Shown here one piece after another: positions 18,305 through 28,400 of a stretch of 40,517 bases of DNA. Below the pieces are notes generated by a model. That model was not told the origin of the DNA. It made no database searches and worked only from the letters and a program-made list of their open reading frames with translations. The stretch covers positions 1 through 40,517 of the forward strand of contig CANHIS010000024.1 of NCBI GenBank assembly GCA_947460255.1. Reading direction: 5' to 3'. A program made the translations under genes and the position numbers. This stretch comes from Bacteroidota bacterium. Its GTDB lineage: Bacteria > Bacteroidota > Bacteroidia > M30B66. Numbering within the stretch: position 1 is the stretch's first letter; each line of letters starts with the position of its first letter.

Positions 18305-19344
18305 TTGGTGTTTTTAGTTCCAAAAAGATTTACTCGTTTCGACAATGCGCTGCGCCTTTCAGAGATCAACAACTCTATTAAAAAGAGCAGCAATGCCATA
18401 CCTAGAAAATATTGAAAACGGTCTTCATAATCAGTAAATGCGCGCGTACCCATTTCGGATTTCTGCATGCTACTGATTTGATCAACAAGGGTTTCGAGAC
18501 CAACATCAGAGTTCGACGCTTGAACGAATTTCCCACCACCGGCCGAAGCTACTTCCATAAGCATTCCTGGATTCATTGCAGTTATCACTGGATTTCCATT
18601 GTCATCTCTTCGATAACCACGGCTTCCACTTTCTTCAACAATTGGAATCGGAGCGCCTTGTTCTGATCCAATTCCGAGTGTGTGCACAACAACTCCTTTT
18701 TCCTTTGCCGCTTTGGCTGCCCCAATGGCATCGTCTTCATGGTTCTCGCCATCCGAGATTACAACAATGGCTCTACTTCTATTGTTTCCCTTTGGAAGGG
18801 CTTGAACAGACAAATCGATTGCGGTGCCAATTGCAGTGCCTTGGGTTTGAATACTTTCGGTGGTAACACCTGATAGAAACAATCGCGCAGCTGCAAAATC
18901 GTTAGTGAATGGTAGTTGCAAATAAGCATCACCAGCGAAAATCACAATTCCAATCTGGTCATCGTTGAGCTTATCGAGTAGCTTGGCAATGGCTTGCTTG
19001 GCGCGTTCTAAACGACTTGGTCGAATGTCTTCTGCCAACATACTGTTCGACACGTCTAAGGCGATCACCAAGTCAATTCCTTGCCGTTTCACTTCCTCGT
19101 ATCGTGAACCAATTTGAGGATTGCTCAAGCCAATCACCAAAAAAAGGAATGATCCAGCCATCAAGAAAAACTTTGTTCTGATTCGGGCATTCGATTTATC
19201 AGGCATAAGCAGATGCACCAAACGCGGATCGCCAAAGCGTTTGATGGCTTTCTTCTTCCAGTTCATACGACTCCAAAAAAGAAGTCCGTAAAGTGGAATC
19301 AGGCATAAGCCCCACAAGAATATTGGATAGGCAAATCGCAGCAT
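18301..19344 (-). CDS. batB: BatB-like VWA membrane protein
   Basis: A 347-residue protein with two N-terminal membrane helices (about 5-25 and 57-75), a von Willebrand factor A domain (about 88-290) and a C-terminal helix (about 308-328). The MIDAS metal-binding motif is DVSNS (97-101), and ISDGENHEDD supplies a further metal-loop segment. The VWA domain should bind a divalent metal and partner proteins at the membrane. It starts 3 bp after batA and overlaps batC by 4 bp, consistent with translational coupling. Confidence 0.92.
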   Translation of the reverse strand: MLRFAYPIFLWGLCLIPLYGLLFWSRMNWKKKAIKRFGDPRLVHLLMPDKSNARIRTKFFLMAGSFLFLVIGLSNPQIGSRYEEVKRQGIDLVIALDVSNSMLAEDIRPSRLERAKQAIAKLLDKLNDDQIGIVIFAGDAYLQLPFTNDFAAARLFLSGVTTESIQTQGTAIGTAIDLSVQALPKGNNRSRAIVVISDGENHEDDAIGAAKAAKEKGVVVHTLGIGSEQGAPIPIVEESGSRGYRRDDNGNPVITAMNPGMLMEVASAGGGKFVQASNSDVGLETLVDQISSMQKSEMGTRAFTDYEDRFQYFLGMALLLFLIELLISERRSALSKRVNLFGTKNTK

Positions 19345-19347
19345 TTC

Positions 19348-20379
19348 TTAGGGAATTGAACGCATGAGTGTATTACGAAGCAGCCATTCTAGGGCAATTA
19401 GTAAAACTGCTATAAAGGCAAGAGGCCAAAACTCTTCCTTGCGGCGACGAAATTCAGTTGAATCGAAACGGGTCTTTTCCATTTCATCGATTTTCTGATA
19501 AATCTCCGCGAGCGCTTCATTGTTTGTGGCTCTAAAGTACTGACCACCAGTCATTGAAGATATTTGTTTCAACAAAGCTTCATCGATACGTACTTCTGCA
19601 TAATCGAAGGCAAACTGACCATTCGGATATCGGTAAACGGGCGAATATGCCACACCACGAGTTCCAACGCCAATTGTATAAACACGGATTCCATAAAGCT
19701 GAGCAATTTCGGCAGCCGTAAGTGGAGAAACCGAACCAGCATTGTTCTCGCCATCGGTAATTAAAATCACAACTTTCGACGTCGATTTGCTTTCTCGTAA
19801 TCTATTAACTGCTGTGGCCAAACCAAGTCCAATGGCTGTCCCTTCGGGAAGAAAGTCTGGCTCAACAGCCTGAAGCAGCGTCTTCATTACCGAATGATCG
19901 ATTGTAAGCGGGCACTGCGTGAAGGCATCACCAGAAAAAATCACCAATCCTATTCGGTCGTTCGGGCGGCCTGAAACGAAATCTTGAGCCACCTCTTTAG
20001 CTGCTTCTAATCGATTCGGCTTTAAGTCGCGCGCTAACATACTAGGTGAAAGGTCCATCGTCATCATAATATCGATTCCTTCAGCCTTCATGTCTTGCCA
20101 AGAAAGTTTGGTTTGTGGCCTGGCTATCGCGATGATAATCAACATGATTGCCAAACATCGTAGCACGAACGGTAAATGAATCAACCGAACTACCGCACTT
20201 TTTCGCTGGTTTTTCAAACCTGCAAAGGTTGAAATTCTGATTTCTGGTCGTGCCTTTTTGCCTCTCAGCATGTACCAAACTATAAGTGCTGGCAAAATGA
20301 GCAGCAACAAAAGCAACCATGGATTGGCGAAAGTAACTTCCGACAATTCAGGGAAGTTCAACATTTCATTCTCATCCAT
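19348..20379 (-). CDS. batA: BatA-like VWA membrane protein
   Basis: A 343-residue paralogue of BatB with the same plan: N-terminal helices (about 18-38 and 68-86), a VWA domain (about 100-300) and a C-terminal helix (about 320-338). The MIDAS motif is DLSPS (109-113), with LITDGENNAG later in the domain. Conserved TAIGLGLATAVNRL supports the family. The ATG lies 8 bp inside the end of the upstream gene. An alternative ATG five codons in would remove the overlap. Duplicate VWA genes in tandem are usual for Bat loci. Confidence 0.92.
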   Translation of the reverse strand: MDENEMLNFPELSEVTFANPWLLLLLLILPALIVWYMLRGKKARPEIRISTFAGLKNQRKSAVVRLIHLPFVLRCLAIMLIIIAIARPQTKLSWQDMKAEGIDIMMTMDLSPSMLARDLKPNRLEAAKEVAQDFVSGRPNDRIGLVIFSGDAFTQCPLTIDHSVMKTLLQAVEPDFLPEGTAIGLGLATAVNRLRESKSTSKVVILITDGENNAGSVSPLTAAEIAQLYGIRVYTIGVGTRGVAYSPVYRYPNGQFAFDYAEVRIDEALLKQISSMTGGQYFRATNNEALAEIYQKIDEMEKTRFDSTEFRRRKEEFWPLAFIAVLLIALEWLLRNTLMRSIP

Positions 20380-21319
20380 TTGAATCCTCCTTTCCTGGTG
20401 TTGGTGAAGTTTCTGGACGAGTTAATGCAACAAACTCTCGGGCGAAATTAAGACTTGCTACATGTTCAGCTGGAAGTGGTTTTTCCTTGGCAAATTTTAC
20501 TAAATCGGCCAAAGTGAGCACTCTGCGAATACACTCGATAGCCTCAACTTTGTTCAGTGATCTTTTGAGAAGACTAAGCGTTTCGTCGGTTGTTGATTCT
20601 AAAGCTGGTAATTTCAACTGCTCTTCAACATAGGCTCTAAGCGTTTCAGCGATAGATGAATGGTAAAGCTTGTCGTTTCCTGATTTCCAAACAGCATCCT
20701 TTTCGATACGATCAAGTGCTGCCAATGCAATCTCCCAAGGAGGTGTTACCGGTACTTTAGGAACCTGAACAATAACTGGCCGCTTACGCTTATTGTAATA
20801 ATAAATACCAAAACCAATACCCGCTAGAACCACTAATGCTAAAAGGCTGTACAAGATTAAATCGGTAAAGTCTTCCGGAACATCTTCAAGTCCACGAATG
20901 TCTTTAATGGCTTGGGTTGTATCAACAGGAATGGTAAGCACTTCGATGCTCAGCAGATCCGAAAGAACAGATTGAGTATCCTTTCCAGGATTGATGAATT
21001 GAAAATCGAATACAGGTAGCGTATGCATGCCTGAATCGAAAGATGTAATTTTAATACGTTGTTCAAGTGCGATGCCGTTTCCAGAAGCTGCAACGGTATC
21101 GATGGTGTCGCGGAGAATGACGTCGAAAAACGGACCAATTGAATCACTCACAGAAGGCCAAATAATTTTTTGATCCTTGGCTGCTTCAGCTTTGAGTAAA
21201 AGTTCAATCTGTTCGCCAATTCTCATGCGGTATTTTTCAGCACGCACCGATGCATTCTGTGCTACAACAGCAGAAGAGAACAGAACAAATAGTAACGATA
21301 ACAACTTTCTACTTGTCAT
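20372..21319 (-). CDS. DUF4381-like Bat-operon membrane protein of unknown function
   Basis: A 315-residue protein with a signal peptide (1-20, cleavage after VVA), an exported beta-rich domain (about 22-150), one membrane helix (about 158-178, followed by YYYNKRKRP) and a cytoplasmic helical domain (about 195-315). It sits where DUF4381-type proteins are usual in MoxR/VWA operons, between the DUF58 gene and batA, and overlaps both neighbours (4 bp and 8 bp). This suggests a membrane partner of the complex, resembling a short BatD. Function unknown. Confidence 0.8.
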   Translation of the reverse strand: MTSRKLLSLLFVLFSSAVVAQNASVRAEKYRMRIGEQIELLLKAEAAKDQKIIWPSVSDSIGPFFDVILRDTIDTVAASGNGIALEQRIKITSFDSGMHTLPVFDFQFINPGKDTQSVLSDLLSIEVLTIPVDTTQAIKDIRGLEDVPEDFTDLILYSLLALVVLAGIGFGIYYYNKRKRPVIVQVPKVPVTPPWEIALAALDRIEKDAVWKSGNDKLYHSSIAETLRAYVEEQLKLPALESTTDETLSLLKRSLNKVEAIECIRRVLTLADLVKFAKEKPLPAEHVASLNFAREFVALTRPETSPTPGKEDSNG

Positions 21320-22188
21320 TTTGCGCCTCTTCTTTTCAAAAGGTTACTTAATGGCTGAATCCACGATTTATTGGTGTTCAGTACGGCCAGATCAACACCA
21401 GCTCGGGCGAAGGTGTTTTTGATGATATCTTCTTGTTTTCTGAATGTTACTTCATAGGATTTTCTCACAGCACGATCGGAAGTATCTACCCATTGTGTGT
21501 CGCCAGTTTCAGCGTGTAGAAATTTCACCAAGCCTACATCTGGCAAAGTGGCTTCACGTGGATCGATTACTTGAAGTGCAACGAGATCATGTTTCCGCGC
21601 AGCGATCCTTAAACTGTCATTAAATGAAGTTGCCAGAAAATCGCTGAGAATAAATGCAGTACAGCGTTTTTTGGTCACATTGGTGAGGAACCGAATTGCT
21701 TGATCGATGTTGGTTCGTTTGTTTTCAGGTCGAAAATCGATCAATTCGCGAATAATCCTCAATACGTGCGACTTACCTTTCTTGGGTGGAATGTACTTTT
21801 CAATTTTGTCGGAAAAGAAAATCACTCCAACCTTATCATTATTTTGAAGAGACGAAAAAGCCAAAACGGCGCACACTTCGGTTACCATTTCCATCTTGAA
21901 CATATTGGTGGTTCCGAAATCTTTGGAACCGCTCATGTCTACAACGAGCATGATGGTGAGTTCTCGTTCTTCTTCAAACACCTTTACATATGGGTGATTA
22001 AAGCGTGCTGTAACGTTCCAATCGATGGTTCTGATGTCATCGCCTGGTTGGTATTCACGTACTTCACTGAACGACATACCTCTTCCTTTGAAGGCACTAT
22101 GGTATTGACCAGAGAACAATTCGGAGGATAATCCTCGGCTTTTGATCTCAAGTTTTCGTACTTTTTTGAGGAGGTCGTTTTGGTTCAT
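21316..22188 (-). CDS. DUF58 domain protein of the Bat operon
   Basis: A 290-residue soluble protein. The start used is the ATG at 22188 (MNQNDLLKKV); the in-frame ATG at 22218 adds ten residues without family character. The DUF58 signature REYQPGDDIRTIDWN is at 44-58. A VWA-like MIDAS motif, DMSGS (84-88), and ILSDFL suggest a degenerate VWA fold. DUF58 proteins are near-universal neighbours of MoxR ATPases and are thought to act with them. A 66-bp gap separates it from moxR, and its stop overlaps the next gene as ATGA. Confidence 0.9.
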   Translation of the reverse strand: MNQNDLLKKVRKLEIKSRGLSSELFSGQYHSAFKGRGMSFSEVREYQPGDDIRTIDWNVTARFNHPYVKVFEEERELTIMLVVDMSGSKDFGTTNMFKMEMVTEVCAVLAFSSLQNNDKVGVIFFSDKIEKYIPPKKGKSHVLRIIRELIDFRPENKRTNIDQAIRFLTNVTKKRCTAFILSDFLATSFNDSLRIAARKHDLVALQVIDPREATLPDVGLVKFLHAETGDTQWVDTSDRAVRKSYEVTFRKQEDIIKNTFARAGVDLAVLNTNKSWIQPLSNLLKRRGAK

Positions 22189-22254
22189 AAAATTGGTTTC
22201 GGGCGAAAATTCGAGCATTGTTTAGGCCCGAAAGATTTACCTGTTTCCCTTGAT

Positions 22255-23241
22255 TTATGGAACTTCTACTGTGTTAAGGATTTCAGCTACAATATGTTCC
22301 GTAGTTATGTTTTCGGCTTCGGCTTCGTAGGTTAAACCGATTCGATGCCTTAGCACATCGAGACACACGGCGCGCACATCTTCCGGGATCACATATCCGC
22401 GACGGCGAATAAAGGCGTATGCTTTAGCTGCAATGGCTAAACTTATTGATGCTCTCGGAGAAGCACCAAAACTGATAAGCGATTGATATTTTGCCAATCC
22501 TGCCTCGGCTGGGAAACGCGTTGCAAAAACGATATTCACGATGTAACTCTCAATTTTCTCATCCATATAGACCTCTCTCACAATTTGTCGCGCTTTAATG
22601 ATTTGCTCGATGGAGACAACTTTGGTCGGTTTTGGAAATTCGGCAGTGAGGTTTTGACGAATGATTTTTCGTTCTTCTTCACGGCTTGGGTAAGAGATCA
22701 CGATTTTTAGCATGAATCGGTCTACTTGCGCTTCTGGAAGCGGATAAGTCCCCTCCTGCTCTACCGGATTCTGGGTGGCCAGTACGAGAAATGGCTCAGG
22801 TAATTTATGGGTTGTATCGCCGATTGTTACTTGGCGTTCTTGCATGGCTTCGAGGAGTGCACTTTGCACCTTAGCAGGAGCACGATTGATTTCGTCGGCA
22901 AGAATAAAGTTCGCAAACAATGGCCCTTTTCGAACCGTGAATTGCTCCTGCTTTTGGTTGTAGATCATGGTGCCTACAAGGTCGGCTGGAAGCAAGTCGG
23001 GAGTAAACTGAATTCTGCTAAAGTTGGCATCAATAGTTTGTGCTAATGATTTAATCGCCAGAGTCTTCGCCAATCCAGGAACACCTTCGAGCAATAAGTG
23101 ACCGTTGGCCAACAAGCCGATGAGCAGCCTATCGACCATATATTGCTGACCGATAATGACTTTATCGAGTTCCAGTTTCAATAGTTCAATGAATGCGCTT
23201 TCGCGTTCTATGCGTTCGTTGATTTCTCGTATATCTGTCAT
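22255..23241 (-). CDS. moxR: MoxR-family AAA+ ATPase
   Basis: A 328-residue AAA+ ATPase heading the Bat operon. The ATG at 23241 is preferred over an upstream TTG at 23262, because that TTG lies within a -7-like promoter element. Walker A is GVPGLAKT (53-60), Walker B LADEIN (114-119); LATQNPVEQEGTYPLPEAQ holds sensor 1, and the lid domain with RHRIGLTYEA is at the C-terminus. MoxR ATPases are proposed chaperones that remodel or mature VWA-partner complexes; here the partners are probably the DUF58 protein and BatA/BatB. Confidence 0.95.
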   Translation of the reverse strand: MTDIREINERIERESAFIELLKLELDKVIIGQQYMVDRLLIGLLANGHLLLEGVPGLAKTLAIKSLAQTIDANFSRIQFTPDLLPADLVGTMIYNQKQEQFTVRKGPLFANFILADEINRAPAKVQSALLEAMQERQVTIGDTTHKLPEPFLVLATQNPVEQEGTYPLPEAQVDRFMLKIVISYPSREEERKIIRQNLTAEFPKPTKVVSIEQIIKARQIVREVYMDEKIESYIVNIVFATRFPAEAGLAKYQSLISFGASPRASISLAIAAKAYAFIRRRGYVIPEDVRAVCLDVLRHRIGLTYEAEAENITTEHIVAEILNTVEVP

Positions 23242-23259
23242 AGTAAATTTAAAGACGCG

Positions 23260-23267
23260 CAAAGTAA
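23260..23267 (-). promoter_or_regulatory. Candidate -7 element for the Bat operon
   Basis: TTACTTTG on the minus strand differs at one position from the Bacteroidota -7 consensus and ends 18 nt before the moxR ATG at 23241. A TTGACC lies about 18 nt further upstream. It overlaps the alternative TTG start, which argues against that start. Confidence 0.4.
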
Positions 23268-23411
23268 ACTGTTTGCTTACGATCGGTCAAGATATAGAAT
23301 TTTAAAAAATGTTAAATTATATACAGCTTCAAAAATGGCTGTAGCTCAACAATAATAGCAATATTGGATAGAATGGGGTTGAATTGTTCGTAACTCGATG
23401 GTTATAAACAA

Positions 23412-23639
23412 TTATTCGCAATATGTGCGCGCTGGACCAGTGATTGTAGTGAAGGTTTTACCATCGGTGTTTGCGAGTTCTTCATCACAAACTTGACCGA
23501 TTTCGGTAGTTACTTTTTCACCAGATGCTGCGATCGTTTCTTCTGTAAAGCATTGTTTACAAACTTCTTTCTTGCAGGAAGTTGATAGCAACAAAAGCGA
23601 ACCAACTGCGACGAGTAAAACCTTGCTTGTAGTTATCAT
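23412..23639 (-). CDS. Small Cys-containing lipoprotein
   Basis: A 75-residue protein with a lipoprotein signal peptide: basic or polar start, hydrophobic core VLLVAVGSLLLL, lipobox LSTS-C with the lipidated Cys at 22. The short mature part contains a CxxC motif (EVCKQC), one Cys in GQVCDEEL and one near the C-terminal YCE, so disulfides or metal binding are possible. No known family recognised. It stands alone 170 bp downstream of the moxR start, on the same strand. Real gene likely, function unknown. Confidence 0.72.
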   Translation of the reverse strand: MITTSKVLLVAVGSLLLLSTSCKKEVCKQCFTEETIAASGEKVTTEIGQVCDEELANTDGKTFTTITGPARTYCE

Positions 23640-23903
23640 TGAGTATGCGGCTCGCTGTTCTTGATTTTGTGATGCTAAAATTAGGCTATTCTATCTCAAT
23701 CTCAAAAAACCTTGAACATTTTCATGTTGAATATACTTTTCGGCACACATTAGATAACACAAATAATTGACTAGCAAAAAGATGTGATTCAATCTTGACT
23801 ATTCAAAATTGAATGTAAATGAGATAAGAATATTTGACTTTATAAATGGTATTAAAACTTCAAGTAGTGCAGTAAAACAGCATTTATTAGGCAGTAATTC
23901 TTA

Positions 23904-24842
23904 TCAGGTGAGTTGTTCTTTGATTTGGTAATTGTTTCTATCGTGTCCAGTTCTTGAGATCATTTCACCTAAAAATCCAGCCAAGAAAAGCTGGGTACCG
24001 ATCACCATAAAAAACAAGCCGAAATAAAACATCGGTCGGTCGGTCATACGGTAGGCTTGGTGCACAAATTTCGCATAGGTTAAATAAAGAGCAATTAGAA
24101 AACCGATAAAAAAGCTCAGACTTCCCAAAAGGCCAAAAAGATGCATTGGTCTTTTTCCGAATTTCGAAACAAAAGTAATGCTCAACAAATCGAGAAACCC
24201 GTTTACGAAGCGTTCCCATCCAAACTTGGTTGTTCCGTATTTCCGGGCTCTGTGTTGAACTACTTTTTCTCCAATCTTTTTAAATCCTGCCCACTTTGCC
24301 AATACTGGAATGTATCGGTGCATTTCACCATAAACTTCAATATTCTTCACAACATCTCCCCGGTAGGCTTTTAATCCGCAATTAAAGTCGTGAAGATAAA
24401 TGCCACTCATCCGCCGTGCGGCCCAATTAAAGAGTTTAGTCGGAAGCGTTTTTGTAATCGGATCGAAGCGTTTTTGTTTCCAACCTGAAACTAGATCCAA
24501 TCCTTCTTGCGTGATCATTCTGTGGAGATCTGGAATTTCATCAGGACTGTCCTGAAGATCTGCATCCATGGTAATCACTACATTTCCTTCAGTGATGGCA
24601 AATCCTGAATTTAGAGCAGCAGATTTTCCATAATTCCTTCGAAACCGAATTCCCTTGAATGATGGATTCTTTTTGTGCAACTCTTCAATTACTGCCCAGC
24701 TTTTGTCGGTGCTTCCATCATCAATAAAAATCACTTCATAGCTGAAGCGATTTTCTTGCATGACCTTATTGATCCATTCTGCCAGTTCAGGCAGCGATTC
24801 GTCTTCATTGTAAAGTGGAACTACTACAGAAATATCAAGCAT
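23904..24842 (-). CDS. Family 2 glycosyltransferase, dolichyl-phosphate-mannose-synthase/GtrB type
   Basis: A 312-residue membrane-anchored GT-A glycosyltransferase. The nucleotide-sugar motifs are VVPLYNEDESL (7-17), DDGSTD (41-46) and DADLQD (93-98, the metal-binding DxD). Two C-terminal membrane helices (about 230-256 and 270-294) are typical of enzymes that put a sugar on undecaprenyl or another polyprenyl phosphate, for later use in cell-surface glycan or glycoprotein assembly. The ATG overlaps the DUF4199 stop by 1 bp (TGATG), so the two genes are coupled. Sugar donor not predictable. Confidence 0.92.
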   Translation of the reverse strand: MLDISVVVPLYNEDESLPELAEWINKVMQENRFSYEVIFIDDGSTDKSWAVIEELHKKNPSFKGIRFRRNYGKSAALNSGFAITEGNVVITMDADLQDSPDEIPDLHRMITQEGLDLVSGWKQKRFDPITKTLPTKLFNWAARRMSGIYLHDFNCGLKAYRGDVVKNIEVYGEMHRYIPVLAKWAGFKKIGEKVVQHRARKYGTTKFGWERFVNGFLDLLSITFVSKFGKRPMHLFGLLGSLSFFIGFLIALYLTYAKFVHQAYRMTDRPMFYFGLFFMVIGTQLFLAGFLGEMISRTGHDRNNYQIKEQLT

Positions 24843-25384
24843 CAGAGCGTGTCTTGGTCGAAAGTACTTTCAGGATTCTTGCGAAAAAATATCGAGGCAA
24901 TTAGGCTAACAATCAAGCCTGAAACTCCAAATTGAAAAATAGGGCCGTAAGCAAATCCCCAAGGCGAGGAATTCTCCTGCATTTGATCGATTGCTTTTTC
25001 AATTTGATCAGGTGGAACATTAGAAGATTCCATCATTTCCTGAGTTTGGATAAGCAGTTCATCCATGTATGATGTGTCTACTAACATCACTAGAATCAGC
25101 ATGAAGGCTCCGTATATCAATCCTCCAGCAACAGAAGAAAGGGAACCAATCGATACGCCTTGACCATAAGTCATCCAACCGTTTAAATCGTTGTCTCTGT
25201 AGTTTCGAATTAACATCACGATGGCAGCAACAAACAAAGATCCTGTAGTGATTGAAAAAAAGAATGATACATAAAGTCCAGCTAAATACTGAATCGTTTG
25301 AATCAAGATCAGCAGCATACCGATGTACATGCCGTATCTGGCAGCGGCTTGAACAATGCTTCTTTTCGGTGTAGTATCGGTCAT
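24842..25384 (-). CDS. DUF4199 family membrane protein
   Basis: A 180-residue integral membrane protein. The ATG at 25384 is used; a TTG at 25405 lies inside a perfect -7 promoter element and is unlikely. Four membrane helices (about 18-38, 42-62, 80-105 and 145-168) and the motif GWMTYGQGVSIGSL fit DUF4199, a family frequent in Bacteroidota and often placed directly before a GT2 gene, as here. Function unknown; a role with the polyprenyl-phosphate glycosyltransferase is inferred only from the overlap. Confidence 0.87.
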   Translation of the reverse strand: MTDTTPKRSIVQAAARYGMYIGMLLILIQTIQYLAGLYVSFFFSITTGSLFVAAIVMLIRNYRDNDLNGWMTYGQGVSIGSLSSVAGGLIYGAFMLILVMLVDTSYMDELLIQTQEMMESSNVPPDQIEKAIDQMQENSSPWGFAYGPIFQFGVSGLIVSLIASIFFRKNPESTFDQDTL

Positions 25385-25402
25385 TACTTGATTATTTTGG
25401 CG

Positions 25403-25410
25403 CAAAGATA
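25403..25410 (-). promoter_or_regulatory. Bacteroidota -7 element for the DUF4199/GT2 operon
   Basis: A perfect TATCTTTG on the minus strand ends 18 nt before the ATG at 25384. No clear -33 TTTG was seen at 19-21 nt. It decides the start in favour of 25384. Confidence 0.55.
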
Positions 25411-25443
25411 GAAGTGTTCAGTAAGTAGCACGTTTTTTAAAGA

Positions 25444-28400
25444 TTATTTTCGACATCCGCATGAATGTCCCTGAAAACAACCTGTTTCTTCATGGAAGTG
25501 AAAATCGTTATTGCCAAATTCACTTTCGAAATAGAAAGGCAATCTTGTTCTATTGCCTGTGATTGTTTCCTGCATCGTCATAGAATCATACAAACGGCCA
25601 TTTGCAACTGTATATTTTATGGTGACGATATTGTTTAAATCCTCCAATGGATTTTCATCGAGCACTAAAAAATCGGCAAGCTTTCCTTCTTCAAGTGAGC
25701 CAATTTCTTTTTCTAAGCCCAAGTAAAATGCACCATTCATGGTGGCACTTCGGATTGCTTGAAGGGGTGTTAATCCGCCATCGGCAAGCATTTTCAATTC
25801 CCAGTGTGCTCCTAATCCTTGAATTTGACCATGTGCTCCCAAATTCACTTTTACACCAGCGTCGGCCAATTTTTTACACGACTGCGAAACAAGTAAATGT
25901 CCGTTTTGATATTCTTCAGCAGGAATCATGGTACGATGACGTGCGCGTGGATCAATTAGAGCTCGTGGCGTAAAATTCATCAATCGCTTGTTTTCCCAAA
26001 CCTTTTCGTTTTGGTAATAGAAATATTCGCCATTAACCGATCCGTAATTCACGATCAATGTTGGCGTGTAACCTGTTTTCGACGAAGACCAAAGCTTCAC
26101 CACATCATTATAAATATCATGCACTGGAATGTTGTGTTCTATTCCAGTATGGCCGTCTAAAATCATGCTCATGTTGTGTAAAAAGTGTGATCCACCTTCT
26201 GGAACAACTTGCATGTTCATTTCTCGAGCAGCTGCAATTACTTGCTGGCGTTGATTTCTTCTTGGTTGATTGTAGCTTTTTACGCTAAATGCTCCAAAAG
26301 CCTTTGTTCTGCGCAAGGCAAAACGTGCATCTTCTAGGTTATTGATCTGTGCACGAAAATCGCCATCGGCGCCATAAAGAATAATCCCTGTCGAGTAAAT
26401 TCGCGGTCCAACCATATGCCCAGTTTTCACCATTTCGCTTTGAGAAAAAACCATTTCTGTATTCGATGAAGGATCGTGAGTAGTGGTTACTCCAAAGGCG
26501 AGGTTGGCATAATAAGACCATTGCTGCTGCGGACTCAAGCCATATCTAAAAGTTCCTAAATGTGCATGTACGTCGATGAGTCCAGGCATGATTGTTTTTC
26601 CTTTACAATCGATCACTTTTGAGTTGGCTGGTTGGAGTATTTCGGCAGCGTTTCCAACCTTTACAATTCGGTTGTTTTCAACGAGGATGGTACCATTTTC
26701 AATAACTTGATCGCCATTCATCGTTATGATTCGTGCATTGGTGTATGCAAACATACCAAGGGGCTTATCGTGCAGCAGTTGAAGGCCAATTTTAATCCCC
26801 TTTTCAATCGGCTTTGGTGCTTTATCGCCAACTGCATTGGGGTTTAAAAACGCAGCTACATCCACTTCAAAATACTCGTCGCCTAAAGTCCAATGCAATT
26901 TGTAATCATTTTGTGTCCAATGCACCGAAATGCCTGCTTCTGTGGAAACAAGTTTTACAGGATATGCATCATTTCCGCCACTTAAATCAATAGCACTTCC
27001 TGTTTGAATGAAAGGCGTTACATATACTTTGAATAGTTCTGTAAATGCTAACCATTTGTTGTCGGGACTCAAAATGTAGCTATTTGCATATTTTGAAGTG
27101 TAATGTGTTTGAATGTTGTTTCCAGACAAATCGCAACTTTTAAAAGCTTTTTCCAAAGACCCAAAAAGATAACCGCCCGTTTGATAGTAAACCTTACTAC
27201 CATCTGCCGAAAATCTTGGAAATTCAGCCTCTGTAGAGATTAATTTGTGCTCGTTTGTTTCTAGATTTAACAGATACATTCCAGGTTCAGTGCAATGCGA
27301 AAATCCTTGGTGATCGTTACCTTCTTCTTTGATATAAACCACGAATTTTCCATCATTCGAGATTGAAGGCGTTCTGTAGATGCCCTTTCCCATGCTGATG
27401 GTTTTAGTGGAATTTCCCTTGCTAAAATCCATTAACTTGATTTCGCCCATGGAAGTGTCGGACCATGATACATAAACCATCCATGGCTTCTGGGTACATA
27501 TTGATGGCTCGAATTCGAAAGCAGAAGACGAAGTTAATCTTTGCGGTTTTCCTGCAGGTAAATCCTTCAACCAAAGGTATCCAACAGCATTGAAAATCAA
27601 ACTTTTACCATCTTGTGTTGTAACAGCATGCCGAATAGTTTTAATTGAAACGGTGTCCTCGGCTGCTTGTTTTTCGAAGTGTAAAGCATTGGTTATTTGA
27701 TGATTTGAAGTAAGATTGAAAGGGATAATCTCTTCCTTGCCTGAATCAACTTGAATCTTCCTAATTTTTCCTTTCGACCAGATGATAATTGATTGATCAT
27801 CGGGTGTGAAACTAAAGTTTGTATAAACACCAAAAATCGCCCATGCCTCCTGTTGGTCTTTACTAAGTTCAGTGTAAATCGGCTTTTCTATACCTGTTGA
27901 TAGTTCACGAACAAACAAAACCGATTTTTCGCGCACACGACGAACAAAAGCGAGGTGTTTATTTGAATTTGAGAGTACAGGACGAGCAGCTCCACCAGGT
28001 CCTTGAACGGTGGAAGTTGTTTTGCCAGTTTGTCGGTCAAGACGTTTGATGATATAGATCTGAGAATTTGGATCCTTGTTGTATTGAAAGTATCCTCCGG
28101 GATAAACATCCTCACTGTAGTAAACATAACGACCATCTTTAGAAACTGCAGGTTCACCGGCATCTTGCTGGTCGTTCTTCTTTTTTGTGAGCTGTAATCC
28201 TGCTCCGCCATTTATGTGATACATCCAAAGTTCACCAGCTCCAGCAGAACGTGTGGCAGTGAAGTGTTTCCGAGCGATCAGGTATTCGCCATCGGGAGTC
28301 CATTCGGCATTGTTTAACAATCGGAAATCTTCCTTTGTGACTTGTTTGGCATTGGCGCCAGACAGATCCATCACCCAAATATTGTCACCACCACCAGCAT

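Noticed and set aside
23334-23400. tRNA-like string GGCTGTAGCTCAA
   Set aside because: No acceptor, anticodon or T-arm pairing can be completed around it.
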